This document shows positions 1-7,260 of a stretch of DNA of 8,062 nt, in pieces. Each line of letters opens with the position of its first letter. Position 1 is the stretch's first letter. A model generated the notes under the pieces. The model did not search any database and had not been told where the DNA came from. It was given only the letters and a program-made list of their open reading frames with translations. The translations under genes were made by a program, and so were the position numbers. Location of the stretch: the NCBI GenBank assembly GCA_020628635.1, contig JAHDEU010000082.1, forward strand, positions 1-8,062. Direction: 5' to 3'. The stretch comes from Hellea sp. Its GTDB lineage: Bacteria; Pseudomonadota; Alphaproteobacteria; Caulobacterales; Maricaulaceae.

Positions 1-3000
1 CGTCGGAGAGACCCGGTGGTGAGCTGCGCCTGTCCGGTGTCGTTGGTGCCGACGTCCAGCGTGTCCAGCCCGACCGCCCAGCGAGCCCAGCAGGTCGAAC
101 CCGCCCCCGCCCGAGAGCTGCGCGAGCGCGGCGGCGAGGCGCGCGGTCTCGATGGTGGAGAGCTGCGTCGGCGAGCGGCCGAACAGGATGCGCGACAGCA
201 CCTCGTCCTCGGGCAGGGTCGGCTCGGCGGTCAGGTCGATCTCGGGGCGCTCCACTGTGCCCGTGATGCGGACCAGCGCGGTCAGGTCGGGCGTTTCGCG
301 CACGGCCTCGACAGACAGGCGCGATTTGAGAACGTCGGTCTGCAGGTCCACGCGGCTTTCGCGGAAAACGAAACGCTTGGACAGGAAGTCGAAGCGGCCG
401 CGCGCGATGGACGCCTCGCCGCTGATCTGCGGGGCGTTGAACGGCCCGGTGATGCGCGCATCGAGATTGCCGCGCGCATCCAGCCCGCGACCCGTCAACT
501 CTATGCCCGCATTGGAGCGGATGCGCAGGTCCATGGATGTGGTCTGGTTGGCGAAACGGCTCGGCTCCTCCTCCTCGCCGTCCTCTCCCGGGAAGCGGAC
601 GTCCAGCGTCGGCAGGCCGGGCTTGGGCAGGCGGGCGATGTTGAACTCCGCATCGGTGACGTCGAGATCGCCCGTGAGCTTGAGCAGATTGTCTCGGCGC
701 GAGATCGCCATGGTGCCGGTGACAGTCGCGAAGCCCTCGCGACGATCCACGATGCGCAGTTGGTTGGAGCGGATATCGACGCTGCCTTCGCCTGTTGCGA
801 GCCCGATCTGGCCGGACCCGGTCAGCGTGCCGTTCTTGCTGCCGCGCGCATCAAAGCGAGACACGGTCAGCGTGCGGCCCGCAATGCGCGCATCCAGCCC
901 GATGGAGTTCAGCTTCACGCCCAGCACGCCCTGCTCGAATACGCCGTCGGAAAGACGCACGGTGCCCTGCACGCGGTCCACATCCGGCGGCACGGTGAAG
1001 TCGAGCTCGGTGTCCAGACGCCCGCGCACATCGGTCTGCGGCGGCAGGAACAGCTCGGCCAGCGCGCCGATGTCGCCGTCGAGATCGGCCTTGCCCTGCA
1101 GCGGCGTGGCGGGCGGCCACACCATGAATGGCGCGCGCGGCATTGTGTCGACGGGACCGGCCAGCGTGACGCCGCCCGCCAGGTCGCCCTCGCCCGCGCG
1201 CATCTGCGCACGCATCTGCTCGTTTTTCAGCGCCACGGTGATAGTGGCCGAGACCGGCTCCGCATCGCTGCCCGGGTTTTCGAGGTCGTCGAGGCGGATC
1301 GCGGCCTCGCCCTCTATGCGGTCAGGGAGAAGCTGGAACGCGCCCTCGCCCGACACCGTGCCGCCCGCGACGGGACGGCCCAACACCATCATGATCTCTT
1401 CGGCCGTCAGCGAGTCGATGTCGAAGGTGATGCGGCCGTCCGTCCCCGGCTGCAGCGCAAACGCCATGGTGCCGCCGAGCCCGTCGGCGTCGAGCGTGCC
1501 GCCCCAACCGTTTTCATCGCGCTCCGCACGCAGATTGCCCGCGATCTTCTGGCGGTCGACCTCCAGAGTGAACGGCGCGGCGACGGACAGGCCGGGCTCT
1601 GCCAGATCGGCCGTGCCTTTTGCGCGCAGGCTCACGCGCTTGTCGAGTTCGTTGAGCACCGCCTTGCCCTCCACATTCAGGGCAAACGCCACTGCCTCGC
1701 GCGGGCCGACTGCCTTGAGCGTGACCGTGCCGTCCGTGAGCGGTCCCGCCGCGACGCCAAGCAGTTTGGCGTCCACATCGACGCGCGCGTCCGAGATCAG
1801 CACCTTCGCATCGATCGACTCGGCCGGCACGAGCGGCGAGCGGCCGGACACGACGAGGTCGGCCCGCAGCGCGGCGATGTCGCCGCCAAATCCGGACAGC
1901 GTGCCCTCTGTCTTCAACTCTCCCAGCGTGCCGCTCAGCCCGGTGATGTCCCAGCCGTCCGCGCTGGTCCTGACCGCGAAATCGGCCGTGATGGGTCCCT
2001 GCTCGCTGTCGCCGCGCGCGACCACGTCGGCAAGTATGATCCCGTCGCTGAACGTGCCGTCGGCGCGCACATTGGCATTGGTCAGCGTCAGCGCGCCGGC
2101 ATCCGCGGTCTGCACATCCGTCACGGTCTCGAAAGCGATCTCGGCGGGCGGGCCGGTGACGACCGCCGTGCCCTCTATGCCGCGCGCGTCGAGGGCGGCG
2201 AAGGTGTAGCGGTCTGCCGTGTAGTCAATGTCGGCGCGGATGCGGCCGTCCTGCCAGACGGCATCGCCCGTCGCGCGGAACAGATCGTTGGAGGCGGTGA
2301 AGCTCGGCACGCGGATGGCGTCGCCGTCGGGCCGGAAGGTCGCAGTGTAATCCACGCCCTCGCCCAGCAGCGGCTCCACCGCGCTGGCGAAGCCGGAGAG
2401 CTGCGTCGCCCGGCCGGAGGTCTGGCCGCGCAGGCCGTTCTCGGTCAGCCGGACGTCCGCCTTGCCCTGCAGCCGCGCGGACGGGCCGTCGCGGAAGACC
2501 GTGGTGTCTATGTCGTAGCGCCCGTCAAAGCTGCCGCGCATGGCCTCGCCGTAAGCCGCATTGCCCTTGCCCTGGACGGACAGGCCAGGGATGCGGATGT
2601 CGGCGCGGGACAGCGCGACCGTCTGCGCGCCGAGATCGGCCGCGCCCACCGCGATCAGCCGCGCGCCATTGGCGAGCGCCGCCGCGCCCGACGCTTCCCC
2701 GCGCAGGGCCGTGTCGAAAGTGGCGCGCTGGTCGGCGAAGGACAGCTTGGCCGGGCCGGACAATCGGCTGACCGCATAGTCGGCATAGCGCAGACCGGTC
2801 GCGTCCACCTCTCCGTCGAAGCTCATGCCCTGCGTGTCGAGATCATAGCGGGCCGAGCCGCTCGCACGCAGGCGGTCGAGGCCGTAGCCTTCGAGGTCGA
2901 ACGCCGTCAGCGGGTTGGCGACGTCGAGCGACAGCGTGTCGAGCGCTATCACGGAGCCGTCCTTTGTGCCGTCCGCAGTCACCTCCGTCTTGGGCGAGGA

Positions 3001-3918
3001 CAGTTCCACGAACAGCCGCGCATTGGTGTCGAGCGGGTAGGTCACATCGAACCGCGTTTCGCCGCCGAGAATGGGCGCGGCGGCCTCCAGGAGCGGCAGG
3101 CGGTCCGGCTGCAGCGTGCCCGCGACCGACACGCTGCTTTGCCCGCGCAGCACGGTTGCGGTGGCGAAGTCCTGCCCGTCAATATCGGCGGAGATGGTCG
3201 TCTCCCCGCCTTGCGTCGAGACATCCGCGCTCATCCCCTGGCCGGGGTCGAGCCGCATGAGATTGGCGATCAGCCCGCCCGCCGGACCCTGCACGTCGGC
3301 GTCGCCCGACAGCACGAGCAGTTCGGACCAGGCGAGATCGGTATCGACCACATCGCCCTGGTCGGATGTCGCGTCGATGCGCGCAGATCCGCCGGTGGGG
3401 CCGTGCTCCAGATCGCCGGAGGCGCGCAGGTTCACGGCCAAGCCCAGCACGGCCTCGGCGACATCGATGTCCGGCAGGTCGATGCCGTCTATGTCGAAGC
3501 GGTTGACGCGCGGCTCGCTCTCGCTCGGCTCCCCGGGGATCAGCACGGGCTGGGAGAGCACGTCGAGATCGGCCACGCGCAGCGCGTTCACATCCACCGT
3601 CTTGTCGAGCACGGCGCGCGGGTTCCAATCGACTGTTACGTCCCGAGCCACCAGCCACACGCCGTCGCGGCCGGAGAGCTGCAGACGGTCGATGGTGAAC
3701 TCGCCCAGCACGGAGCCGTCCAGCCCGTCTAGCTCCACGCGCTGTCCGGCGAACTCCATGTCCTCGACCGTGCGCTCCACGAAGGCGCGGCCGGAGCTGC
3801 TGCCGATCCAGAGGAACACGCCGACGACCAGTAGCACGAGCAGGAGCAGCAGCACGGCCAGTCCGATGGCGATGCGCTTCAACCAGTTGGGGCGAGTGTC
3901 CGTGACGGTCTCGCTCAT
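1..3918 (-). CDS. tamB: Translocation and assembly module protein TamB (DUF490 family), 3' end outside the window, apparent C-terminal frameshift
   Basis: TamB is an inner-membrane-anchored periplasm-spanning protein that works with the TamA barrel in outer-membrane protein assembly and, in enterobacteria, phospholipid transport. The frame is open from the ATG at 3918 to base 1 (1306 codons). Seen: a short cytoplasmic N-terminus (MSETVTDTRPNWLKR), one strongly hydrophobic segment at residues 16-38, then over 1200 residues of repetitive beta-rich sequence full of D/G/T (the long beta-taco groove), then the conserved DUF490 C-terminus. The latter includes LPEDEVLSRILFGRSP near residues 1235-1250 and GGGGFDLLGSL ending at residue 1280. 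The next family motif (AVGLDTLDVGT) is in a different frame from position 77 down, so the C-terminus is broken or misread. The ATG is fixed by its one-base overlap with the tamA stop; only a weak AGG lies 7 nt upstream. The family usually runs roughly 1200-1600 residues, so some tens of residues should remain beyond the left edge. Confidence 0.93.
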   Translation of the reverse strand, partial: MSETVTDTRPNWLKRIAIGLAVLLLLLVLLVVGVFLWIGSSSGRAFVERTVEDMEFAGQRVELDGLDGSVLGEFTIDRLQLSGRDGVWLVARDVTVDWNPRAVLDKTVDVNALRVADLDVLSQPVLIPGEPSESEPRVNRFDIDGIDLPDIDVAEAVLGLAVNLRASGDLEHGPTGGSARIDATSDQGDVVDTDLAWSELLVLSGDADVQGPAGGLIANLMRLDPGQGMSADVSTQGGETTISADIDGQDFATATVLRGQSSVSVAGTLQPDRLPLLEAAAPILGGETRFDVTYPLDTNARLFVELSSPKTEVTADGTKDGSVIALDTLSLDVANPLTAFDLEGYGLDRLRASGSARYDLDTQGMSFDGEVDATGLRYADYAVSRLSGPAKLSFADQRATFDTALRGEASGAAALANGARLIAVGAADLGAQTVALSRADIRIPGLSVQGKGNAAYGEAMRGSFDGRYDIDTTVFRDGPSARLQGKADVRLTENGLRGQTSGRATQLSGFASAVEPLLGEGVDYTATFRPDGDAIRVPSFTASNDLFRATGDAVWQDGRIRADIDYTADRYTFAALDARGIEGTAVVTGPPAEIAFETVTDVQTADAGALTLTNANVRADGTFSDGIILADVVARGDSEQGPITADFAVRTSADGWDITGLSGTLGELKTEGTLSGFGGDIAALRADLVVSGRSPLVPAESIDAKVLISDARVDVDAKLLGVAAGPLTDGTVTLKAVGPREAVAFALNVEGKAVLNELDKRVSLRAKGTADLAEPGLSVAAPFTLEVDRQKIAGNLRAERDENGWGGTLDADGLGGTMAFALQPGTDGRITFDIDSLTAEEIMMVLGRPVAGGTVSGEGAFQLLPDRIEGEAAIRLDDLENPGSDAEPVSATITVALKNEQMRAQMRAGEGDLAGGVTLAGPVDTMPRAPFMVWPPATPLQGKADLDGDIGALAELFLPPQTDVRGRLDTELDFTVPPDVDRVQGTVRLSDGVFEQGVLGVKLNSIGLDARIAGRTLTVSRFDARGSKNGTLTGSGQIGLATGEGSVDIRSNQLRIVDRREGFATVTGTMAISRRDNLLKLTGDLDVTDAEFNIARLPKPGLPTLDVRFPGEDGEEEEPSRFANQTTSMDLRIRSNAGIELTGRGLDARGNLDARITGPFNAPQISGEASIARGRFDFLSKRFVFRESRVDLQTDVLKSRLSVEAVRETPDLTALVRITGTVERPEIDLTAEPTLPEDEVLSRILFGRSPTQLSTIETARLAAALAQLSGGGGFDLLGSLGGRAGHAGRRHQRHRTGAAHHRVSPT
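69..81 (-). other. Apparent frameshift site in the conserved C-terminus of tamB
   Basis: The tamB frame (codons starting at positions divisible by 3) gives FDLLGSL down to the CTG codon at 81-79, and then nonsense beginning GGRAGHAGRR. In the frame starting at 77, the same strand reads AVGLDTLDVGT and continues NDTGQAQLTTG to position 12, which is the expected continuation of the TamB family. Only one base (78) lies between the two matching segments. Family members normally have about two more residues here, so the change looks like a 5-nt loss (or a net +1). It could be a real mutation or an assembly or sequencing error. Confidence 0.8.
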
Positions 3919-3920
3919 CA
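3916..3920 (-). promoter_or_regulatory. TGATG stop/start overlap coupling tamA to tamB
   Basis: On the minus strand the tamA stop TGA (3920-3918) shares its A with the tamB start ATG (3918-3916). There is no room for a separate promoter or a full ribosome binding site, so tamB is probably translated by reinitiation after tamA. That would keep the two partners co-produced. The overlap is seen directly; the coupling is inferred. Confidence 0.85.
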
Positions 3921-5687
3921 GAAGGCCTGCCCGATGGAGATATAGACCTGCACGACCTCGTCCCGGTCGGACGGGTTGAGCGGCGTGGCGATGTCCAGCC
4001 GGATCGGTCCGGCGGGCGTCATGTAACGCACGCCCACGCCCGCACCGACGCGCAGATTGCCGAAGGTCGGGTAGGTCTCGTCCGACACATTGCCCGCATC
4101 GATGAAGGCGACCGCGCCGAATGTTCCGTTGATGCGGTAGCGTCCCTCGACGGAGAGCTCTGCCAGGCTCGCGCCGCCTTGTGGCACGTCGTCCGCGTCG
4201 AATGGTCCGATGGCCTGGAAACCATAGCCGCGCACCGACCCGCCGCCGCCGGCGAAGAAGCGGTCCTCGCCCGGCACGGCAGAGACATTGGCGCCGATCA
4301 GCGTGCCGAGCCGCGCGCGTCCGGCCGCGACGATCCGGCCTTCCTTTGAAAACGGCTGGTAGTAGCGGCCCTCCAGCACGGCGCGGCCATAGACGATATC
4401 CGGCGCGCCGCCGGAACGCGCATAGGTCGGCTTCAGCCGGCCGGAGGCGCGCCAGCCCTTGCGGGGATCGAGGACAGAGTCGGACTTGTCGATGGAGGCG
4501 GAGCCATTGAGCGAGACGGTCTGGAAATCGCGCCGCACGGTCGCGCCGGTCTGGCGTATGTAGCGCGCATCCGCACCATAGCCGTATTGGAACTGCGGTC
4601 CCTTGATGACTTCGACACCCGCGCCGATCTTCGCCGTCTGCTGATCAAACGCGTCCGTGCGCTCATCGAATGCGGAGGCAAAATAGGTGACGCCCTTGCC
4701 ATAGCCCAGCTCATTGGGTCGCCGCCAGACGAGGTCCAGCCCGAACTCGCGCTCCGCCACCCGCGCCTGTCCGATCAGCAAATCGCCCATGCCGATCAGG
4801 TTGCGCCGCAGCAATTCGGCATCCACGCCGAAGCCCTCGGACGTGTCGTAGCCCGCGCCCAGCGTCAGCGTGTAGCGGTCGCGCTCGTCGATCAGCATCC
4901 TGACATCGCGGATCTGCGCGCCGTCCTCGGTCACGCCCGAAGGCTCATCGGCGAGCTTGGCCAGCGAGCTGTCGAACATTCGGGTTTCGGCCAGGCGCGA
5001 ATTGTAGAGCGCCATGTCGGACGGGTCGAAAATCTGCCCCGTCTCCATCGGGTTGATCTTCTGCAGGTATTTGTCCTTGGTGCGCAGCCCGTCCGGATAG
5101 ATGAACTGGCCCAGCACGACGCGCGGGCCGCTCTGCACGTTGTAGCGGACGGATATGGTCTTGGCGTCCTTGTCGCCGATCACGTCGCGCGAGGTGACGG
5201 AGGCGTAGGGGTAGCCCGCCTCACGCAGTTTCGCCCCGATCTGGCGTTCCTGGTCGATGACTTCGGCGGCGACGGCTGGCTGTCCCGGCTGCAGGCCGAG
5301 CGTGTTGCGGGTGCTCTCCTGGATGTCGGGCAGCGGCTCGAAGTCGCCTTGGTAGCGGATGCGAAGCTCGGCGATAACGAATTGCGGGCCGGGGTCGATG
5401 TTGAGATAGGGCTCCGCAGCCGCGCCCTCGCCGTCCACCGCGCGCGTGATGACCGGATCGAAATAGCCATAGGCGTTGAGCACGCCCGTCACGATCTTGG
5501 TCGCGCGCCGGGCCTGGCGGCGGGCATGGAGCTCGGATTCCGCGTCGGGCTCCTCCGGCAGGCGGTCCACGATGGTGTCTTTCAGCTCTTCCGGAACGTC
5601 GCCCTCATTGGCGAATTTCACCGGATAGGCGAGCGCGGGCGAGCACAGGATCGCGAGACACGAAAGAATGGCGAGGAGGATACGCAT
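3918..5687 (-). CDS. tamA: Outer-membrane assembly factor TamA (Omp85/BamA family)
   Basis: TamA is a 16-stranded outer-membrane barrel that pairs with TamB. With the ATG at 5687 the protein has 589 residues, in line with the family. Seen: a signal peptide MRILLAILSCLAILCSPALA followed by YPVKF; a POTRA region of about 250 residues made of three units, with typical phrases such as LNAYGYFDPVI, KLREAGYPYASV and FDPSDMALYNSRLAETRMFD; then a barrel from about DRYTLTLGAGYDTSEG onward. The Omp85 lid-lock motif VRGY is present (GGGGSVRGYGFQ), and the last residue is Phe (YISIGQAF), a typical beta-signal end. No lipobox is seen in the signal peptide. A TTG at 5714 would add nine residues (MKENFVVHP), but it has no Shine-Dalgarno, so the ATG is preferred. 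An AAGGAG lies 18 nt upstream of that ATG, which is longer than usual. It is the first gene of a tamA-tamB unit. Confidence 0.95.
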   Translation of the reverse strand: MRILLAILSCLAILCSPALAYPVKFANEGDVPEELKDTIVDRLPEEPDAESELHARRQARRATKIVTGVLNAYGYFDPVITRAVDGEGAAAEPYLNIDPGPQFVIAELRIRYQGDFEPLPDIQESTRNTLGLQPGQPAVAAEVIDQERQIGAKLREAGYPYASVTSRDVIGDKDAKTISVRYNVQSGPRVVLGQFIYPDGLRTKDKYLQKINPMETGQIFDPSDMALYNSRLAETRMFDSSLAKLADEPSGVTEDGAQIRDVRMLIDERDRYTLTLGAGYDTSEGFGVDAELLRRNLIGMGDLLIGQARVAEREFGLDLVWRRPNELGYGKGVTYFASAFDERTDAFDQQTAKIGAGVEVIKGPQFQYGYGADARYIRQTGATVRRDFQTVSLNGSASIDKSDSVLDPRKGWRASGRLKPTYARSGGAPDIVYGRAVLEGRYYQPFSKEGRIVAAGRARLGTLIGANVSAVPGEDRFFAGGGGSVRGYGFQAIGPFDADDVPQGGASLAELSVEGRYRINGTFGAVAFIDAGNVSDETYPTFGNLRVGAGVGVRYMTPAGPIRLDIATPLNPSDRDEVVQVYISIGQAF

Positions 5688-5775
5688 GGGGTGGACGACG
5701 AAGTTCTCCTTCAAGCCAGTTTAAAACTCGCGGGCGGGAGCGGGGTTCCGCCGCAGCGATGATTCACATGCGTGA
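5688..5775. promoter_or_regulatory. Divergent intergenic region between tamA and the MFS transporter gene
   Basis: These 88 bases must hold the start signals of two divergent genes. The region is GC-rich except for one AT-rich island at 5718-5728 (AGTTTAAAACT), a perfect inverted repeat with 5-bp arms around a single base. That island is the only plausible -10-like element for either direction. I could not identify a convincing -35/-10 pair. A weak 4-bp stem (GCGG-GGTT-CCGC) lies near 5741-5752. The promoter assignment is inference. Confidence 0.4.
5706..5711 (-). promoter_or_regulatory. Possible Shine-Dalgarno (AAGGAG) for tamA, oddly distant
   Basis: The minus strand reads AAGGAG here, the best ribosome-binding match upstream of tamA. 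It sits 18 nt before the ATG at 5687 and immediately after the alternative TTG start at 5714. It therefore cannot serve the TTG and is too far for ideal use with the ATG. No GTG or other start lies at a better spacing in the tamA frame. Confidence 0.4.
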
Positions 5776-5777
5776 AT
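5762..5777. repeat. Perfect inverted repeat ATTCAC-N4-GTGAAT at the transporter start, candidate operator
   Basis: Two 6-bp arms, ATTCAC (5762-5767) and GTGAAT (5772-5777), flank the 4-nt spacer ATGC. The flanking bases (G5761, G5778) do not extend the pairing. The site overlaps the first two bases of the 5776 ATG and lies about 28 bp before the alternative ATG at 5806. Size and symmetry suit binding by a dimeric repressor, but no regulator gene is in view. A single short repeat can also arise by chance. Confidence 0.4.
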
Positions 5778-7260
5778 GGACATGGCAGCGGCCGCGCGTC
5801 ACAGCATGGACGTGGCACAGCCCGACACAAATCTTCGCCAGCGCACCGCCTATGGGTCCGGCCATGCGCTGATCAGTGCGAAGAACATGCTCTTCCACTT
5901 CTTCTTCCTGTTCTATTTCGCCAATGTCCTGGGCCTGCCGGAATGGCAGGTCACGGTCGCGACCGTCATCGCCATCGTCATCGACGCGGTGACCGACCCG
6001 GTGATGGGGCAGATCAGCGACAATACGCGCTCGCGCCGCTGGGGGCGCAGGCATGGCTGGATGCTGGCCTCGACCGTGCCCGCAGCAGGAGCGCTGGCGC
6101 TGCTGTTCAATCCGCCACCCGGCATGAGCGAAGGCGCGCTCTTCCTTTGGATGGCGGTCGGCATGATCGCCACGAGAGTGCTGATCACGGGCTACACCGT
6201 GCCCTACTTCGCTTTGGCAGCCGACATCAGCCAGAATTATGACGAGCGGACCAAGGTGGTGGGGCTTCGGACCATCTTCGAAAACGTCTTCAACCTGTCG
6301 GTCTTCATTCTCGGCTTCATCGTCTTCCTGCCCGACAGGCCCGGTCTGGAGGACGGCATGCTCCATGAGCCGGGCTATGGCCCCTTTGCGCTCACCATGG
6401 GCGTAATCGGAATCATAGGCGCGCTGCTCATGCATGCGGGCACGCGCGACAAGATCAGTGCTACCCAGCCGCGCAACTGGAACACGGGCGAGCCGTGGCA
6501 CCGGGCCTTTCGCGAGATCGGCGCGGCCTTCCGCCTGTCCGAGTTCCGCACGCTGACGCTCGGCTTCTGCCTGCTGGTGACGCTCTATTCGGCCATCAGT
6601 CAGCTGACGCTGTTCGTCGGCGTCTATATCTGGGAGTTCGACCAGAACCAGAAGCTTGTCGCTTCGCTCGTGCCGTTCGTGGTCATTGTCCCGGCCGCCG
6701 TCTTCGCGGGCTGGCTGTCGCGCCGCGCGGAAAAGCGCACGGCCGCGCTGTGGCTGACCGCGCTGTTCGGCATCAGCTTCACCGTGCCCTTCGTGCTCTA
6801 CCTGCTGGGCCTGACGCCGCCGACGGGATCGGCTGCGCTGCTGCTGCTCGTCTCTGTTGCCAGCGGATTCGGCTATGCCGGCATGGTGGGATCGCTGATC
6901 CTGTCCTATTCCATGATGGCGGATGTGTCGGACCTCGTGACGCTGGAACATGGCCGCAAGCGCGAGGGGCTGCTGTTTGCGGCCTTCACCTTCTCCAACA
7001 AGCTCGCATTCGCCGTCGGGCTCATCGTGGCAGCGTTCGGGCTTTGGTTGATCGACCTGCCTGTGGGTGCGCTGCCGAGCGAGATCGGGAGCGCCACCAC
7101 CGACACGCTCGCGCTCTATTCCATCGTGGTCAATCTGGGACTGATGACTGTGGCCTGGTGGGGCTATTTCCGCTATTCCATGACGCGGGAGCGCCAAGAG
7201 CTATTGCAGCAGCAGCTCCGCGAGGCGCGCCCGGTGGAAGGCCCCGTCGCCGAATTGTGA
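5776..7260 (+). CDS. MFS transporter of the MelB/GPH (MFS_2) cation-symporter type
   Basis: This is a predicted inner-membrane symporter of 494 residues with about 12 hydrophobic segments. Seen: the family signature IDAVTDPVMG followed by SDNTRSRRWGRR at residues 69-92, with D70 and D74 matching the MelB cation-site pair DxxxD; the TVPYFAL motif at 141-147; and MMADVSDLVTLEHGRKREG at 380-398, followed by K409 in FTFSNKL at the place of MelB Lys377. The two Asp residues MelB uses for galactosides (positions 19 and 124 in Salmonella MelB) align by eye with S34 and T141, so a sugar substrate is doubtful. The substrate is unknown. Alternative ATGs at 5782 and 5806 are in frame. None has a Shine-Dalgarno, so the start is uncertain and translation could be leaderless. 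The gene is divergent from tamA. Its last 60 bp overlap the converging dehydrogenase gene. Confidence 0.92.
   Translation: MDMAAAARHSMDVAQPDTNLRQRTAYGSGHALISAKNMLFHFFFLFYFANVLGLPEWQVTVATVIAIVIDAVTDPVMGQISDNTRSRRWGRRHGWMLASTVPAAGALALLFNPPPGMSEGALFLWMAVGMIATRVLITGYTVPYFALAADISQNYDERTKVVGLRTIFENVFNLSVFILGFIVFLPDRPGLEDGMLHEPGYGPFALTMGVIGIIGALLMHAGTRDKISATQPRNWNTGEPWHRAFREIGAAFRLSEFRTLTLGFCLLVTLYSAISQLTLFVGVYIWEFDQNQKLVASLVPFVVIVPAAVFAGWLSRRAEKRTAALWLTALFGISFTVPFVLYLLGLTPPTGSAALLLLVSVASGFGYAGMVGSLILSYSMMADVSDLVTLEHGRKREGLLFAAFTFSNKLAFAVGLIVAAFGLWLIDLPVGALPSEIGSATTDTLALYSIVVNLGLMTVAWWGYFRYSMTRERQELLQQQLREARPVEGPVAEL
7201..7260. other. Tail-to-tail overlap of the transporter and acyl-CoA dehydrogenase genes
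   Basis: The plus-strand transporter ends with TGA at 7258-7260 and the minus-strand dehydrogenase ends with TAG (reading 7203-7201). The last 19 codons plus the stop of each gene therefore share the same 60 bp on opposite strands. No intergenic space exists for a rho-independent terminator, and I see no strong hairpin with a T-run. Both C-terminal tails (QELLQQQLREAR... and RARLAELLLQ) look normal for their families. Confidence 0.85.

Noticed and set aside
152..2209. A 685-codon open frame on the plus strand
   Set aside because: It is a second shadow of tamB, rich in S/R/P with no recognisable fold, and it overlaps another shadow frame.
16..3732. A 1238-codon open frame on the plus strand opposite tamB
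   Set aside because: It is the antisense shadow of a GC-rich gene. Its translation is a low-complexity R/A/G/H/Q-rich chain with no domain or membrane segment, while the minus strand gives a clear TamB protein across the same bases.
3071..3979. A 302-codon plus-strand frame across the tamA-tamB junction
   Set aside because: Ser/Arg/Pro-rich shadow sequence crossing two well-supported genes on the other strand.
5741..5752. Short GCGG/CCGC hairpin upstream of tamA as a terminator or attenuator
   Set aside because: The stem is only 4 bp in GC-rich DNA and has no T-run; it is likely chance.
5695..5760. A tRNA or small RNA gene in the divergent gap
   Set aside because: The gap is too short for both promoters and a tRNA, and no cloverleaf or conserved T-loop sequence is visible.
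4587..5762. A 391-codon plus-strand frame opposite tamA
   Set aside because: The antisense translation lacks any family motif, and tamA with signal peptide, POTRA and VRGY motif explains the region.
5764..7197. A 477-codon minus-strand frame opposite the transporter
   Set aside because: It is highly charged (H/R/E/Q-rich), as expected from the reverse complement of hydrophobic codons; the plus strand gives a full MFS protein.
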